From: CBDDDW01 sp965226805
GTDB taxonomy: Bacteria > Chloroflexota > Dehalococcoidia > Lucifugimonadales > JAGWBF01
Assembly (NCBI GenBank): GCA_965226805.1
Contig: CBDDDW010000028.1
Location: 401,881-465,880, forward strand
Reading direction: 5' to 3'
DNA length: 64,000 nt
Shown here: positions 36,733-45,993 of the stretch, in pieces
Position numbering within the stretch: position 1 is the first letter of the stretch
How the letters are laid out: every line of letters begins with the position of its first letter
The notes under the pieces: generated by a model
Told to the model about the DNA's origin: nothing
Seen by the model: the letters and a program-made list of their open reading frames with translations, nothing else
Databases searched by the model: none
Translations under genes and position numbers: made by a program

Positions 36733-37425
36733 ATGCAGGATCCAAAAGAGTCCCGTCATCGCATCCTACTAGCCCATGAGCAAACCCGTAAAGCCGTGGC
36801 TAACCTTCTCCACGCTCAGGTGCAGAGCCGGCTGCTGGTACTCGAATACTGGCTGAAAGATTGCCAGGAACTCATAAAAGACAGCAACCCGGATGTGCTT
36901 GCCCGCCTTCAGAACGCTCGAAATATCCTCGGCGAGATTATCGAGCAAGACCTCCGATACATCATCCGACATCTCTATCCTTCCATTATCCGAATAGGTC
37001 TTCCCAGCGCTCTCAATTCCCTGGCCGAGAGGTTCCACGGGGTATTCGAGGTTGAGATAGATATAGACGAGGCTGTGTCCGAGATTGAAGGGTCCATGCC
37101 TTCGGGACTCAGCGTCGACCTCCGATTATCCCTGTACAGAGTGGTGGAGGAGGCGCTTACCAACGTCGCGAAACACTCCCAGGCCAGTAGAGTCAAGATA
37201 AGTCTGGGGTATTCTTCAGACACTGAGATCTATCTGACCATTCAGGACGACGGCTGCGGATTCGATCCATCTGACGCTTCTCCGGGTACCGGCCACCTGT
37301 CGATGGAAGACTATGTGGAGGATCTGAACGGGAAACTCCAAGTGGAGAGCGCGCCGGGCTCTGGCACCAGAGTAAAGGTGTGGGTCCCGTTACCGCAGGG
37401 CGTCCCGCAATTGGCGGAGGCCTAA
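36733..37425 (+). CDS. Soluble sensor histidine kinase of the NarL/LiaS type (HisKA_3-like, HATPase_c)
   Basis: A 230-residue protein with no transmembrane segment and no sensor domain. The dimerisation part reads EQTRKAVANLLHAQVQSRLLVL, where His is in the position of the phosphoacceptor but the usual Asp that follows it is Ala. After a short linker comes the HATPase domain with N-box VVEEALTNVAKHSQASRVKI, G1 DDGCGFDP and G2 GTGHLSMED. No response regulator is adjacent. It has a palindromic promoter far upstream. Confidence 0.8.
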   Translation: MQDPKESRHRILLAHEQTRKAVANLLHAQVQSRLLVLEYWLKDCQELIKDSNPDVLARLQNARNILGEIIEQDLRYIIRHLYPSIIRIGLPSALNSLAERFHGVFEVEIDIDEAVSEIEGSMPSGLSVDLRLSLYRVVEEALTNVAKHSQASRVKISLGYSSDTEIYLTIQDDGCGFDPSDASPGTGHLSMEDYVEDLNGKLQVESAPGSGTRVKVWVPLPQGVPQLAEA

Positions 37426-37633
37426 TCCGGAGACTGGAGCTGTCTCAGACGGGCGTTCTCCTGTCACGTTCCCCATGTGGGAGTCCAATTTCGACAGCAT
37501 CACCACCTGCCATTTCGATCCGGGCCCGGGAGCGCCCGGCCCCGCCTGTCCTAACGGCGATCCCCGTCGGTCCGTGTGGCCCCTTCCAGCTTAAAGGCAG
37601 CACAAAGCCTGCCGCTAAGGTTATACTCTAAGC

Positions 37634-38395
37634 ATGGTCGACTTCCTCCTTGTGCACGATATAGGCCAGGGCTCCTGGTGCTGGGGGAAGGTCTGGGGTC
37701 ATCTCACTGCGCCAGTTAAGCACCCTCCAATTCTGCACGCCCGCAACCAAGTCGGGAAGGTAATAGCGATGGACCTCCCTCGCCAGGAAGCAGGCCCTCC
37801 GGAAGAGACGCCTGCGCTGACCATTCACGACTTCATCTCAGCCGTAACTGATCAGGTCAAGGCTCAGGGTTTGCGGGACCTGATATTGGTAGGGCACGGC
37901 TTGTCGGCTCCAATAATCCTTCAGGCCGCATCACAGCTGGACGAGCCGCCCAAGAGGATAGTGCTCTTCGCCGGCATCATACCCGACGGCGGTAGAAGTG
38001 CCATGGACGCGCTTCCACCCCTGAACAGGCTGGGCCTGAAGATGCTCTTCAGAATGGGCCGCACTTCAAGATACGAATTCAGGCTCCCCAAAGTGATCAT
38101 CACCAACTACTACTGCAACGGCATGGACCCCTTTGAGGTTATACAAATTGTGGGGAGGTACAGGCCGATGCCGTTACAGCTTTTCCGTACCAAAATCGAC
38201 CTCGGCGACCCCTCAGGTTTCTGTCCAGTCACATACGTGCCTCTAGGGCGGGACAGACTGCTGCGTCCAGATCTTCAGAAACGAATGGCGGACCGGCTGG
38301 GCGGAGTAGAGCTTGAGGAGGGATTGGACTCCTGCCATCAGGTGATGATAGAGCGTCCGAGGCAGGTGGCGGACATCCTCTTGAAATACTTATAA
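37634..38395 (+). CDS. Alpha/beta hydrolase-fold protein without a Ser nucleophile
   Basis: A 253-residue protein related to the salicylate methylesterase/hydroxynitrile lyase group (FLLVHDIGQGSWCWGKVW). The oxyanion and nucleophile-elbow motif GXSXG reads GHGLS, with Gly89 replacing Ser. The acid residue (GRDRLLRPDL) and the late catalytic His (SCHQVMIERPRQVA) are kept. It is therefore likely non-hydrolytic or a lyase. It starts about 208 bases after the kinase gene. Confidence 0.78.
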   Translation: MVDFLLVHDIGQGSWCWGKVWGHLTAPVKHPPILHARNQVGKVIAMDLPRQEAGPPEETPALTIHDFISAVTDQVKAQGLRDLILVGHGLSAPIILQAASQLDEPPKRIVLFAGIIPDGGRSAMDALPPLNRLGLKMLFRMGRTSRYEFRLPKVIITNYYCNGMDPFEVIQIVGRYRPMPLQLFRTKIDLGDPSGFCPVTYVPLGRDRLLRPDLQKRMADRLGGVELEEGLDSCHQVMIERPRQVADILLKYL

Positions 38396-38593
38396 CTCCG
38401 GGCACGACGTCTGGATGCGCTCAGTCACTTACGCCTCTGTTCCTTGCATTTAGCCAACGGCACTGACCCCTCACTCTACCGCTCTCCCGCCGGGCGATGG
38501 AGAGCAGGACGGTCGGGGGTGGTATAATTTCCTAGAATACGGGATGTGATCGGCGCCGAGTCAGGGCGTCGGACGTCCGATTAGAGGATCCTC

Positions 38594-38830
38594 ATGGACG
38601 ACCAGGAATTCCTCAGCAGGATAAAGGAAAAGATCGAGAGGCTATCCGGCACCGAGATACGCATTAATCTGGATGCCGTGGACCAAGACGCCAGCAGAGT
38701 AGACCTGGATGGTCACATACCGGAGGTTACTTTGGGCTCCAATGTCCTCCGATACTCGGGCTTCGTCAGGATGTGTATCGAATATGCGGTGGCCTCTATC
38801 CGAGAGAGGCGGAAGCTAGGGAACCTCTGA
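38594..38830 (+). CDS. Small hypothetical protein, 3' end replaced by IS5
   Basis: A 78-residue acidic/amphipathic protein (MDDQEFLSRIKEKIERLSGTEIRINLDAVDQDASRVDL) with no cysteines. AGAGGA precedes the ATG and a TATAAT box lies about 70 bases upstream. The last three codons and stop (LGNL region) come from the left end of IS5, which starts at 38820, so the original C-terminus is unknown. No family recognised. Confidence 0.55.
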   Translation: MDDQEFLSRIKEKIERLSGTEIRINLDAVDQDASRVDLDGHIPEVTLGSNVLRYSGFVRMCIEYAVASIRERRKLGNL

Positions 38831-40021
38831 ACAACTCGGCGCAAGCGTGGATGGGCAGAGTGGTTCCGTTCTTTGGAGACGTTCAGGCATCTTTGTGACG
38901 TTCCAGGTCGTGGTTGAGGCGTTCAGACCGTGTCTGTTGTGGCCTCGAAGCGGCTTTTCGGAGCCATCGCGGCTCCCCGGCCGTGATTTGCGCACTGCGC
39001 CCCTCTCATGCCGCCAGACGGCGCTCTGCCGTCATCAAGTTGGCCAGCCCCAGTAGCAATGCCAGCCGTTGCGCGTTCTTAGCCAACCCTCGGTAGCGCA
39101 CCTTGGCGTAGCCAAAGCGCCGCTTCACGTACAGGAACGGATGCTCCACTTTCGCTCTGACCGACGCTTTGCGCTTCTCCGCCAACGCCTCGTAGCTGCC
39201 AGGCTCCAGGTGCCGTCGCCGGCCGGGCCTCATCGCCACTCGCCACTCCACATCCAACTCTCGATTCTCCAACCGCTTGTCCACTCCCTGATACCCCGCA
39301 TCCCCCCACACTCGTTTCTCTCCACCGTGCAGCAATCGGTGCGCTTCTGTCACATCATGCACGTTAGCTGGCGTCGTAGTCATGCTGTGTACCACTCCCG
39401 TCTCAGCGTCAGCGCCTACGTGTACTTTCATCCCGAAGCGCCACTCGTTCCCCTTCTTCGTCTGGTGCATCTCAGGGTCTCGCTCACCCGCACGATTCTT
39501 CGTCGATGACGGCGCCTCTATGATGCTCGCGTCCACGATCATCCCCTCCCGAAGCCGCAGTCCCTGGGACTCCAGATGACGGTTGATCTCCTCGAACAGA
39601 CTCTGCCCCAACTCATGCTCTTCCAGCAGATGGCGGAAGTTCAGAATCGTCGTCTCGTCCGGCAGCGGGCCCGACAGCTTCAACCCTACGAACCGTCTCA
39701 CCGACTCGACCTCGTAGAGCATGTCCTCCATACCAGGATCGCTCAAGTTGTAGAACAACTGCACGCAGTGTATCCGCACCATCGCCGACAACTCATATGG
39801 TCGACGGCCTCGGCCCGCCTTGGGATAGAACGGACGGATGCGCTCTTCCATCTGTTCCCACGGGATCAGAGCATCCATGCGCTCCAGGAATATCTCCCGG
39901 CGGGTCTTGCGCTTCTTGCTCTCGTATTCCAAGTCCGCAAATGTTGGCTGGTCCATCAATTATCTCCCCGAACACAGTGCTATTCTCTATGCTACTATGC
40001 CCAGACTTGTTCAGAGTATCC
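38820..40021. mobile_element. IS5-family insertion sequence
   Basis: 1202 bp with terminal repeats GGAACCTCTGAACAACTC (left) and GGATACTCTGAACAAGTC (right, read inward). CTAG flanks both ends (38816-38819, 40022-40025), fitting the preferred YTAR target of IS5. The transposase is on the minus strand. Confidence 0.9.
39006..39959 (-). CDS. IS5-family transposase
   Basis: A 317-residue intact DDE transposase. The N-terminal part is typical (MMDQPTFADLEYESKKRKTRREIFLERMDALIPW), and the DDE core includes MIVDASIIEAPSS, GDAGYQGVDKR and the C-terminal KRRFGYAKVRYRGLAKNAQRLALLLGLANL. Confidence 0.95.
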   Translation of the reverse strand: MMDQPTFADLEYESKKRKTRREIFLERMDALIPWEQMEERIRPFYPKAGRGRRPYELSAMVRIHCVQLFYNLSDPGMEDMLYEVESVRRFVGLKLSGPLPDETTILNFRHLLEEHELGQSLFEEINRHLESQGLRLREGMIVDASIIEAPSSTKNRAGERDPEMHQTKKGNEWRFGMKVHVGADAETGVVHSMTTTPANVHDVTEAHRLLHGGEKRVWGDAGYQGVDKRLENRELDVEWRVAMRPGRRRHLEPGSYEALAEKRKASVRAKVEHPFLYVKRRFGYAKVRYRGLAKNAQRLALLLGLANLMTAERRLAA

Positions 40022-40025
40022 CTAG

Positions 40026-40768
40026 CACGACGTAGGGGGCCAATCCATAGACCGCCTTGGCGAACATCACCGCGACGGTGGACCACTGACCTGAGTCCGC
40101 AAGTCCCCCACCATCGCCACTGAGGGCTTGAGCGAAGCGAGGATAAGGCTGCTGACCACGACGCTCAGGCCGACGATGAAGAACCCTGCGCCGCCTAGGA
40201 GGAGGAGCGACAGTACCTTCGCGCTCAGGAACTGCCAGCGGCTGACACCTCTGGTCAAGGCCGTCCGTAGCGTGCCCCAGCCGTACTCAACCCCCATCGC
40301 GGACGCCGCCAGGATCATGATGAGCAGAATTCCGAAGGAGTTGGCAACGCCGAGGCGATTGGAGAGACTGCTCGGAAGGACGAAACCCCCAAGGTAGAAG
40401 CCACGGCGCTTGGCGTACTGTTCAGCGGTCTGTTCGAGATCTTCTTCACAGCTCAGCTCACTCGCCCGTCTCTCCTCTACCGCCTCAAGGGCTCCCTGGC
40501 GGAACTCTTCCGGGATGAGTGCTAACTGGGAATCGACGTTGTCTTCTACTATATCGACGCATGTGATGCGGACCTCTCCGTTAGGTAGGTAGATGCCATA
40601 GAAGCCGCCTTCGTTGTCACTCTGCCCAAGGTCCTGGTACTGGGAGTAGCTGCCCCATACGCCGAGCTGGGTGAGGACGACAACGACGGCCAGGAGTATC
40701 CACGGCATCCACCGCTTGCGGACTTTGAACAACTCCCAGCGGGTGAGGCGTAGCACCTGGGCTATCAC
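40026..40768 (-). pseudogene. ABC-2 exporter permease, frameshifted and truncated at IS5
   Basis: The main frame (40768-40067) encodes a basic N-terminus with a first helix (WMPWILLAVVVVLTQLGVW), an extracytoplasmic loop, and helices around 140-210, then stops after VGDLRTQV. A second frame continues the homologous sequence (DSGQWSTVAVMFAKAVYGLAP) to the IS5 border at 40022. The remaining C-terminal helices are missing. It is therefore decayed by a frameshift near 40095 and truncated by IS5-linked loss. Confidence 0.75.
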
Positions 40769-41663
40769 TCGGCGTCCTTCTTTTCGTCGCCCGTGATGTC
40801 CAGGAAGTACTGCTCCAACGACATCTCATCGGCCGCCATCTCCGTGACATAGACCTCAGACCGGCCTAGGGCCGTGCTCAGCTCGGACGACCGTTCGCCC
40901 GGGGCCTCTACTATCACCGACTCGCCCTTCATCTTTACTTCCCCGACCCACTCCAGCGCCGAGAGCACCTCGACGGCCTTCGCGTTGTCTGTGGTACGCA
41001 AGCGCACCCGCTCACCTGCTCGAGAATGCACCAGGTCGGCGACCTTGCCCTGGGCGATGAGCTTGCCCTTCGAGAGGATGGCCACGCTGTCGCACACCTG
41101 CTCGACCTCGTGCAGCAGGTGGCTCGACAGTAGCACCGTGCGCTCTCCCGTACCTCTGCCATGCCCGCAGGGTCCATGCCGTTGGTCGGCTCGTCCAGGA
41201 ACAGGAGGTCGGGATCACCAAGGAGCGCGTAGGCCAACCCCAAGCGCTGCTTCATGCCCAGGGAGTAGGTGCGAAACTGGCTCTTCGCGCGGTCAGCGAG
41301 CCCCACCTTGTCAAGCAGGTTGTCCAGCTCCTGGCGATCACCCCTACCGGAGATGCCCTGGAAGTAGGCGAGGTTGTCTCGGCCCGACAGGTACGGATAG
41401 AAAGAAGGGGTCTCGACGATGGCGCCGACGCGATGGAGTGCATCCTGATGCGGTATACGACCACCGAACAGGCTGAAGCTGCCCGCTGTCGGCTTCACCA
41501 GCCCGAGCAGCATTCCCATGGTCGTCGTCTTGCCCGACCCGTTTGGCCCCAGAAGCCCGAAGACATGGCCTCGCGGCACCTCCAGCGAGAGGTCGTCCAC
41601 GGCCAGGATGTCTCCGTATCGCTTAGTCAGCCCATCCGTCTGGACAACTGAATCACTGTTCAT
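40765..41663 (-). pseudogene. ABC exporter ATPase, frameshifted with a small deletion
   Basis: The first frame has Walker A GPNGSGKTTT, QFRTYSLGMKQRLGLAYALLGDP (signature) and Walker B LLFLDEPTNGMDP, then runs into a different frame after GMAEVRE. The second frame resumes at ERTVLLSSHLLHEVEQVCD, the expected H-loop. The segment normally between them (about 8 residues) is missing, so the lesion near 41150 is a deletion that also shifts the frame. The ATG at 41663 follows AGGAGG. Overlaps the permease start by 4 bases. Confidence 0.8.
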
Positions 41664-42030
41664 ATCGTTCCTCCTTTCGGGCAGCATGTTTCAGTGCTGA
41701 CCAGAGCCTCGGCACGATTGCGTCGCAGAAATCGGACAGGGTTAGAGGAGGGGGAAATCAACTGTCCCCGGAGCCGGATGTTGGCTCACGCCCCTCGACC
41801 ACTCTAGAGCCATGCTACAGGGTGCCGGGACCTGTGCGGCCGTCAGGGATACGCCCGAAGGAGAAAGCCGGTAGGGGAACTACGAAGACCGGACCCTGTT
41901 TTCCCCAGGAAGAAGCGGCAGACCCAACGGCATCATCTCATTCCAGGGTGTCCCTGTCCATCAGATTTTATGTTCCGGAATGGTAAGATGATGGTCTATG
42001 GGCGCTTCCTAAAATGACAAAGACGCCTAG
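41664..42030. other. Gene-free gap
   Basis: About 370 bases upstream of the decayed ABC genes. No plausible gene or RNA was recognised; it should contain the promoter of the ABC pair and possibly of the small membrane protein gene. Confidence 0.4.
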
Positions 42031-42261
42031 GTGAATGAAGTGGCTGTGAACATCACAAGGGTTGAGAGGATGAGGCGGTCTCTCCGCAAGATCGGTTACG
42101 TGATCGGCGGATTGGCCTTCGCCTACCTGCTGTTGGGTACATTTGCGCTCCTGGTACAGCGAGAGACATGGCCCATCGCATTCCTGAAGCTGGTGGCGGG
42201 CGGGTCGCTTGTGTGCGCATTCGGGGTAATCCTCTCCTATGTGCGGAAGCCGGAGGAGTGA
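42031..42261 (+). CDS. Small two-helix membrane protein
   Basis: A 76-residue protein with a GTG start. It has a basic N-terminus followed by two hydrophobic segments (GYVIGGLAFAYLLLGTFALLV and FLKLVAGGSLVCAFGVILSYV) and a charged tail. The stop lies 2 bases before an IS3 element, so the natural C-terminus may be altered. Function unknown. Confidence 0.5.
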   Translation: MNEVAVNITRVERMRRSLRKIGYVIGGLAFAYLLLGTFALLVQRETWPIAFLKLVAGGSLVCAFGVILSYVRKPEE

Positions 42262-42337
42262 GGTGGTCCCCAAAATTTGGACAGGTGGCTAAGAGAGAGT
42301 CCCGCTCCTAAAATAGGACGGAAAGAAGGAGCAGGAC

Positions 42338-42622
42338 ATGAAGTAAACACGTAAGAAGCACAGCCCAGTCTTCAAGGGCAAAGTGGCTTTGGCCGCGCTC
42401 CAGGGGGAGCACACCATTGCAGAGCTGGCCAGCCGGTTTGAAGTCCACCCGAGCCAGATCCATGCCTGGAAGAAGGCCTTGACTCAGGGGGCGCCGCACC
42501 TCTTTGAAAATGGTGCTGGACGCCAGGAGAAGGACCAAGAGGTCCTCACTGCCCAGCTCTACCAACAGATTGGGCAGCTCAAGGTGGAACGGGATTTTTT
42601 GTCACGGAGCTTCGGGTTGTGA
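42338..42622 (+). pseudogene. IS3 OrfA with an early stop codon
   Basis: ATG AAG is followed by TAA, after which the frame is open: [20 protein letters not shown], an HTH ([24 protein letters not shown]) and the zipper region ([22 protein letters not shown]). GAAGGAGCAGGAC precedes the ATG. Internal starts such as GTG 42383 would lose the N-terminus. Confidence 0.8.
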
Positions 42623-43554
42623 GCCGGTCCCAACGCCGGGCCATGATTGACCGAGAAGAACCGAAGCTGTCTCTGGTGCGCCAGTGCGCCTTGCTGGGTA
42701 TCAGCCGCTCCTCGTTGTACTACCTGCCAACCGAGGCCGGCGCCGAGGACATGGAGTTGATGGCCCTCATAGACCAACAGTACCTGAAGACACCTTTCTA
42801 CGGCTCCAGAAGGATGACTGCCTGGCGCAGAAATCACGGACACCAGGTCAACCGCAAGCGGGTCCGCCGGCTGATGCAGCTGATAGGCCTGGAGGCCATC
42901 TACCGGCGTCCCAACACCAGCAAGCCAAACCCAGGGCATAAGGTCTATCCGTACTTGCTCAGGGGGCTGGAGATCAACCGGGTCAACCAGGTGTGGGCCA
43001 CCGACATCACCTACATACCCATGGCTCGGGGTTTCCTCTACTTGATGGCCATCATGGACTGGCACAGCCGCTACGTGCTGGCCTGGCGGCTGTCCAACAC
43101 CCTGGAGGTAGACTTCTGTGTTGCGGCTCTGGAAGAGGCCTTGAGCAAGGGTCGGCCACAGATCTTCAACACCGACCAGGGCAGCCAGTTCACCAGCGAG
43201 GCCTTCACCAGCATGCTGCTGGCGCAAGGCGTTCAAGTGAGCATGGACGGCAGGGGCCGGTGCATGGACAACGTCTTCGTGGAACGGCTGTGGCGCAGCA
43301 TCAAGTACGAGGAGGTGTACCTGAAGGCATACCAAAATGGGACTGAGGCCAGAAAAGGGATTGGGGCTTATCTGGCCTTCTACAACCAAGAGCGGCCCCA
43401 TCAAGCCCTGGGCTATCGGTCACCGGGTCAGGTGTTCCATGCAGTGAGCCCACAAAGGTGTTTACTGGAACATCCACAAGCCTTACAATCGGATGAAGGT
43501 TTACGAGACACCCCAGCGGTAGACTCTCTTATTTTAGCCTCACCGCTGTCCTGA
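42619..43554 (+). CDS. IS3-family transposase OrfB
   Basis: A 311-residue integrase-core transposase with [21 protein letters not shown] and the catalytic Glu in [14 protein letters not shown], ending with [15 protein letters not shown]. It overlaps OrfA by 4 bases. Confidence 0.95.
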   Translation: MSRSQRRAMIDREEPKLSLVRQCALLGISRSSLYYLPTEAGAEDMELMALIDQQYLKTPFYGSRRMTAWRRNHGHQVNRKRVRRLMQLIGLEAIYRRPNTSKPNPGHKVYPYLLRGLEINRVNQVWATDITYIPMARGFLYLMAIMDWHSRYVLAWRLSNTLEVDFCVAALEEALSKGRPQIFNTDQGSQFTSEAFTSMLLAQGVQVSMDGRGRCMDNVFVERLWRSIKYEEVYLKAYQNGTEARKGIGAYLAFYNQERPHQALGYRSPGQVFHAVSPQRCLLEHPQALQSDEGLRDTPAVDSLILASPLS

Positions 43555-43693
43555 TGATGGGGTCCACTTGAGAGTTCTTCATCAAGAGGCTCAGGCCAAA
43601 GGGCAAGACCACAAACGCGCAGCTTCTGGCGTGAGATAGGATGGGAAAAACGGACACCAAAGTCGGATAAGATAGAGCGACGGAGGTGTCAGT

Positions 43694-44011
43694 ATGAAAG
43701 GTGTCCCTCAAGGAAGATACACGAGGGAATTCCGCCAGGAAGCAGTGAAGCTGGTAACGGAAGAGAGGCTATCATTGCCGGAGGCAGCCCGCCGGTTGTC
43801 CCTGGCGCCATCGACGTTAGGGTACTGGGTGAAGGCACAAAGGGCCGGCAAACTGGGAGATGTCGGCAAGACGTACAGGCCCTTGACTGAAGTAGAGATG
43901 GATTTGGCCCGGACTAAGAAGGAACTGGCGGAAGTGAAGATGGAGCGGGACATACTAAAAAAAGCGGCCGCGTACTTTGCCAAGGAGTCGCTGCCCGGTA
44001 CGCGGCGATGA
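43694..44011 (+). CDS. IS3-family transposase OrfA
   Basis: A 105-residue protein with GRYTREFRQEAVKLVTEERLSLPEAARRLSLAPSTLGYWVK (HTH_Tnp_1) and a coiled coil in DLARTKKELAEVKMERDILKKAAAYFA. Confidence 0.94.
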   Translation: MKGVPQGRYTREFRQEAVKLVTEERLSLPEAARRLSLAPSTLGYWVKAQRAGKLGDVGKTYRPLTEVEMDLARTKKELAEVKMERDILKKAAAYFAKESLPGTRR

Positions 44012-44868
44012 ATGAGTTGCGGCTCAAGTATCCAGTCCGGATGATGCGACGGATTATGAATGTATCGGCCAGCGGCTACTATGCGTGGGTGGACCGGCCG
44101 CTGTCCAAGCGGGCACAGGAGGAAGTGCGGCTGGAGCTGGAGATAATGGCGGCCCACCAGCGGAATAGACAGACCTATGGCCCGGAACGGTTACAGCGCG
44201 ATCTGGCGGAGCATGGCGTTCGGGTGGGTGTTTGCCGGATCAAGCGGATCCGGCAAAAGCTCGGCATACGCTGTAAACAGAAGAGGAGATTCAAGACTAC
44301 CACTAACTCCGCGCACAGACTGCCAGTTGCGGATAACTTGTTGGGCCAGCAGTTCAAGGTCAGTCAGCCCAACGCCGTGTGGGTGAGTGACATCACCTAT
44401 ATACCGACTGATGAAGGCTGGCTATACCTGGCGGGCCACAAGGACCTGTTCACCGGAGAGCTCGTGGGCTATGCCATGGGAGAGCGGATGACCAGGAATC
44501 TGGTTAGTCAGTCTCTATTCCGGGCGCTGAGAGCCAAACGCCCCGCGAGGGGACTGATGCATCACTCTGACCGGGGCTCTCAGTATTGCTCCCAGGAGTA
44601 CAGAAATCTTATGGAGCGCTCTGGCCTGAGATCATCCATGAGCGGGAAAGGGAACTGTTTTGATAATGCGCCGATGGAGAGCTTCTGGGGAACACTCAAG
44701 CAGGAGCTAGTCCATCACCGTCATTATCGAAGTAGACAGGAAGCAATTCGAGATATTACAGAATATATCGAGATCTTCTATAACAGGCAGCGCCGCCAGG
44801 CCAGGCTGGGATTCCTGTCACCTGCGGCCTTTCAACAAAGATTCTATGCAGGATTACTCGCAGCTTGA
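44008..44868 (+). CDS. IS3-family transposase OrfB
   Basis: A 286-residue protein with the HTH_21 domain (RQTYGPERLQRDLAEHGVRVG) and integrase core residues WVSDITYIP, HHSDRGSQYCS and NAPMESFWGTLKQEL. It overlaps OrfA by 4 bases and seems intact. Confidence 0.95.
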   Translation: MNELRLKYPVRMMRRIMNVSASGYYAWVDRPLSKRAQEEVRLELEIMAAHQRNRQTYGPERLQRDLAEHGVRVGVCRIKRIRQKLGIRCKQKRRFKTTTNSAHRLPVADNLLGQQFKVSQPNAVWVSDITYIPTDEGWLYLAGHKDLFTGELVGYAMGERMTRNLVSQSLFRALRAKRPARGLMHHSDRGSQYCSQEYRNLMERSGLRSSMSGKGNCFDNAPMESFWGTLKQELVHHRHYRSRQEAIRDITEYIEIFYNRQRRQARLGFLSPAAFQQRFYAGLLAA

Positions 44869-44892
44869 AAGGTTTGGTGTCCACTATTGCCA

Positions 44893-45231
44893 TCCGACCC
44901 CAAACTACAGATAGCGAAAGTCCTTCGATTCCTCCAGGGCAGAGATGGTCAAAACAGGGCGGACTTCTATGGCAGGCTCTCGAACTTCGGCACGCACGCA
45001 TCCCCGGTGCGATCGGGGCTGAGGATGAAGATTAGCGAGCCAGACGTTCGAGTATATCTCTCAATCAATCACCGCGAGTTGCCCCAGCGCCTAGCGGACC
45101 TCGCTGCCACTGCCAGATATGTCATGGGCATTCCATTTGAAACCTGGCCTGAATTGATGGCGCGCAATGCTTCTCTGGTTACTCGTCATCTTGAGCTAGA
45201 GAGTGAATATACGACAATCTTCATGTCATAG
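44893..45231 (+). pseudogene. Possible 3' remnant of a gene cut by the third IS3 element
   Basis: An open frame of about 113 codons continues without a natural start from the IS end to a stop at 45231 (VRVYLSINHRELPQRLADL, ETWPELMARNASLVTRHLEL). The tail looks protein-like, but I recognise no family. It may be a gene body whose 5' end was lost on insertion, or a chance frame. Confidence 0.35.
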
Positions 45232-45282
45232 CCGACGCGCCGATGACCCGATCCTGATTGCTTAGCGATCCAGGAGCACAAT

Positions 45283-45795
45283 CTGGACCTGACTTATTTC
45301 TCGCCGAAAACCGAGAAGCGCGGAAGCGACATCGAGGGACGGGGCCTCTTTGCGAAGGAGCCCATTTCCAAGGGGGAGATTGTTGTCGTAAAAGGCGGCT
45401 GCGTGATGACCAGGGCACAGAGGGACGAAGTCGAAGAGAGGCTGGGTCCTGCCGAGATCCAGGTTACGGAGGACCTTTTCATAGGGCCCGCTACCCAAGA
45501 TGAGCGCGAGGGCGGCATGATGCACCTGAACCACTCATGCGAGCCCAATTTGGGCGTTCAGGGGCAGGTTGTGTTCGTCGCGCTACGGGATATCGAGAAG
45601 AACGAAGAGCTGACCTTCGACTACGCCATGACTGACGACGAGCCTTACGAAATGGAGTGCAGGTGCCGGGCGCCGGGCTGCAGGAAGGTTATAACGGGAC
45701 AGGACTGGATGAGAATTGAGGTACAGGCCAAGTACGACGGCTACTTCTCGTGGTTCATACAACGAAGGATCAACGCTCAGCGACCATCCCGGTGA
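45283..45795 (+). CDS. SET-domain protein (post-SET cysteine motif)
   Basis: About 170 residues. The SET fold reads IEGRGLFAKEPISKGEIVVVKGG, MMHLNHSCEPNLGVQGQVVFVALRDIEKNEELTFDYAM and a post-SET CRCRAPGCRKVI. These are the SAM-binding and catalytic Tyr motifs of protein-lysine methyltransferases. No ATG, GTG or TTG lies upstream of the domain in frame; the only start with a good ribosome site is CTG at 45283 (AGGAG then 6 bases). ATG 45403 would delete the first part of the domain. Confidence 0.75.
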   Translation: MDLTYFSPKTEKRGSDIEGRGLFAKEPISKGEIVVVKGGCVMTRAQRDEVEERLGPAEIQVTEDLFIGPATQDEREGGMMHLNHSCEPNLGVQGQVVFVALRDIEKNEELTFDYAMTDDEPYEMECRCRAPGCRKVITGQDWMRIEVQAKYDGYFSWFIQRRINAQRPSR

Positions 45796-45870
45796 GACTC
45801 CACTCCCACAAAGAGCGGCGGCGCCCCGCCCTTGTCGGCACATAGTCCAGGCCGGAGGCTCCCTGGTCCC

Positions 45871-45899
45871 TCGACAGCAGGTTAATTGGTGCTGTCGAC
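45871..45899. terminator. Perfect 9-bp hairpin after the SET gene
   Basis: TCGACAGCA / TGCTGTCGA with a 10-base loop. No T-run follows, so termination is only a guess from the position. Confidence 0.4.
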
Positions 45900-45993
45900 T
45901 ACAGCGCGTCGCTTATGAAACCGCTACGTAGCGCAGTCCCGTCAGGACGGAAGCCATTGGGCATGGCAATGCGTCGCTAAAGGAAGTACCGAG

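Larger units (their letters stand above)
42264..43566. mobile_element. IS3-family insertion sequence (second)
   Basis: About 1.3 kb with imperfect ends TGGTCCCCAAAATTTGGACA (left) and TGGACCCCATCATCAGGACA (right, read inward). It encodes OrfA and OrfB on the plus strand. OrfA has a premature stop at codon 3, so the element may be unable to make its full OrfA. Confidence 0.8.
43642..44892. mobile_element. IS3-family insertion sequence (third)
   Basis: About 1.25 kb with ends TGGGAAAAACGGACACCAAA and, inward from the right, TGGCAATAGTGGACACCAAA. Two intact overlapping genes are on the plus strand. It begins only 75 bases after the second IS3 element. Confidence 0.85.

Noticed and set aside
36557..36772. 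A 71-codon frame before the kinase gene
   Set aside because: The GTG start has no properly spaced ribosome site, the composition is basic and low in structure, and it overlaps the kinase gene in another frame.
45258..45503. A second frame over the SET gene start
   Set aside because: Translation has no domain-like features, while the alternative frame clearly encodes a SET fold.
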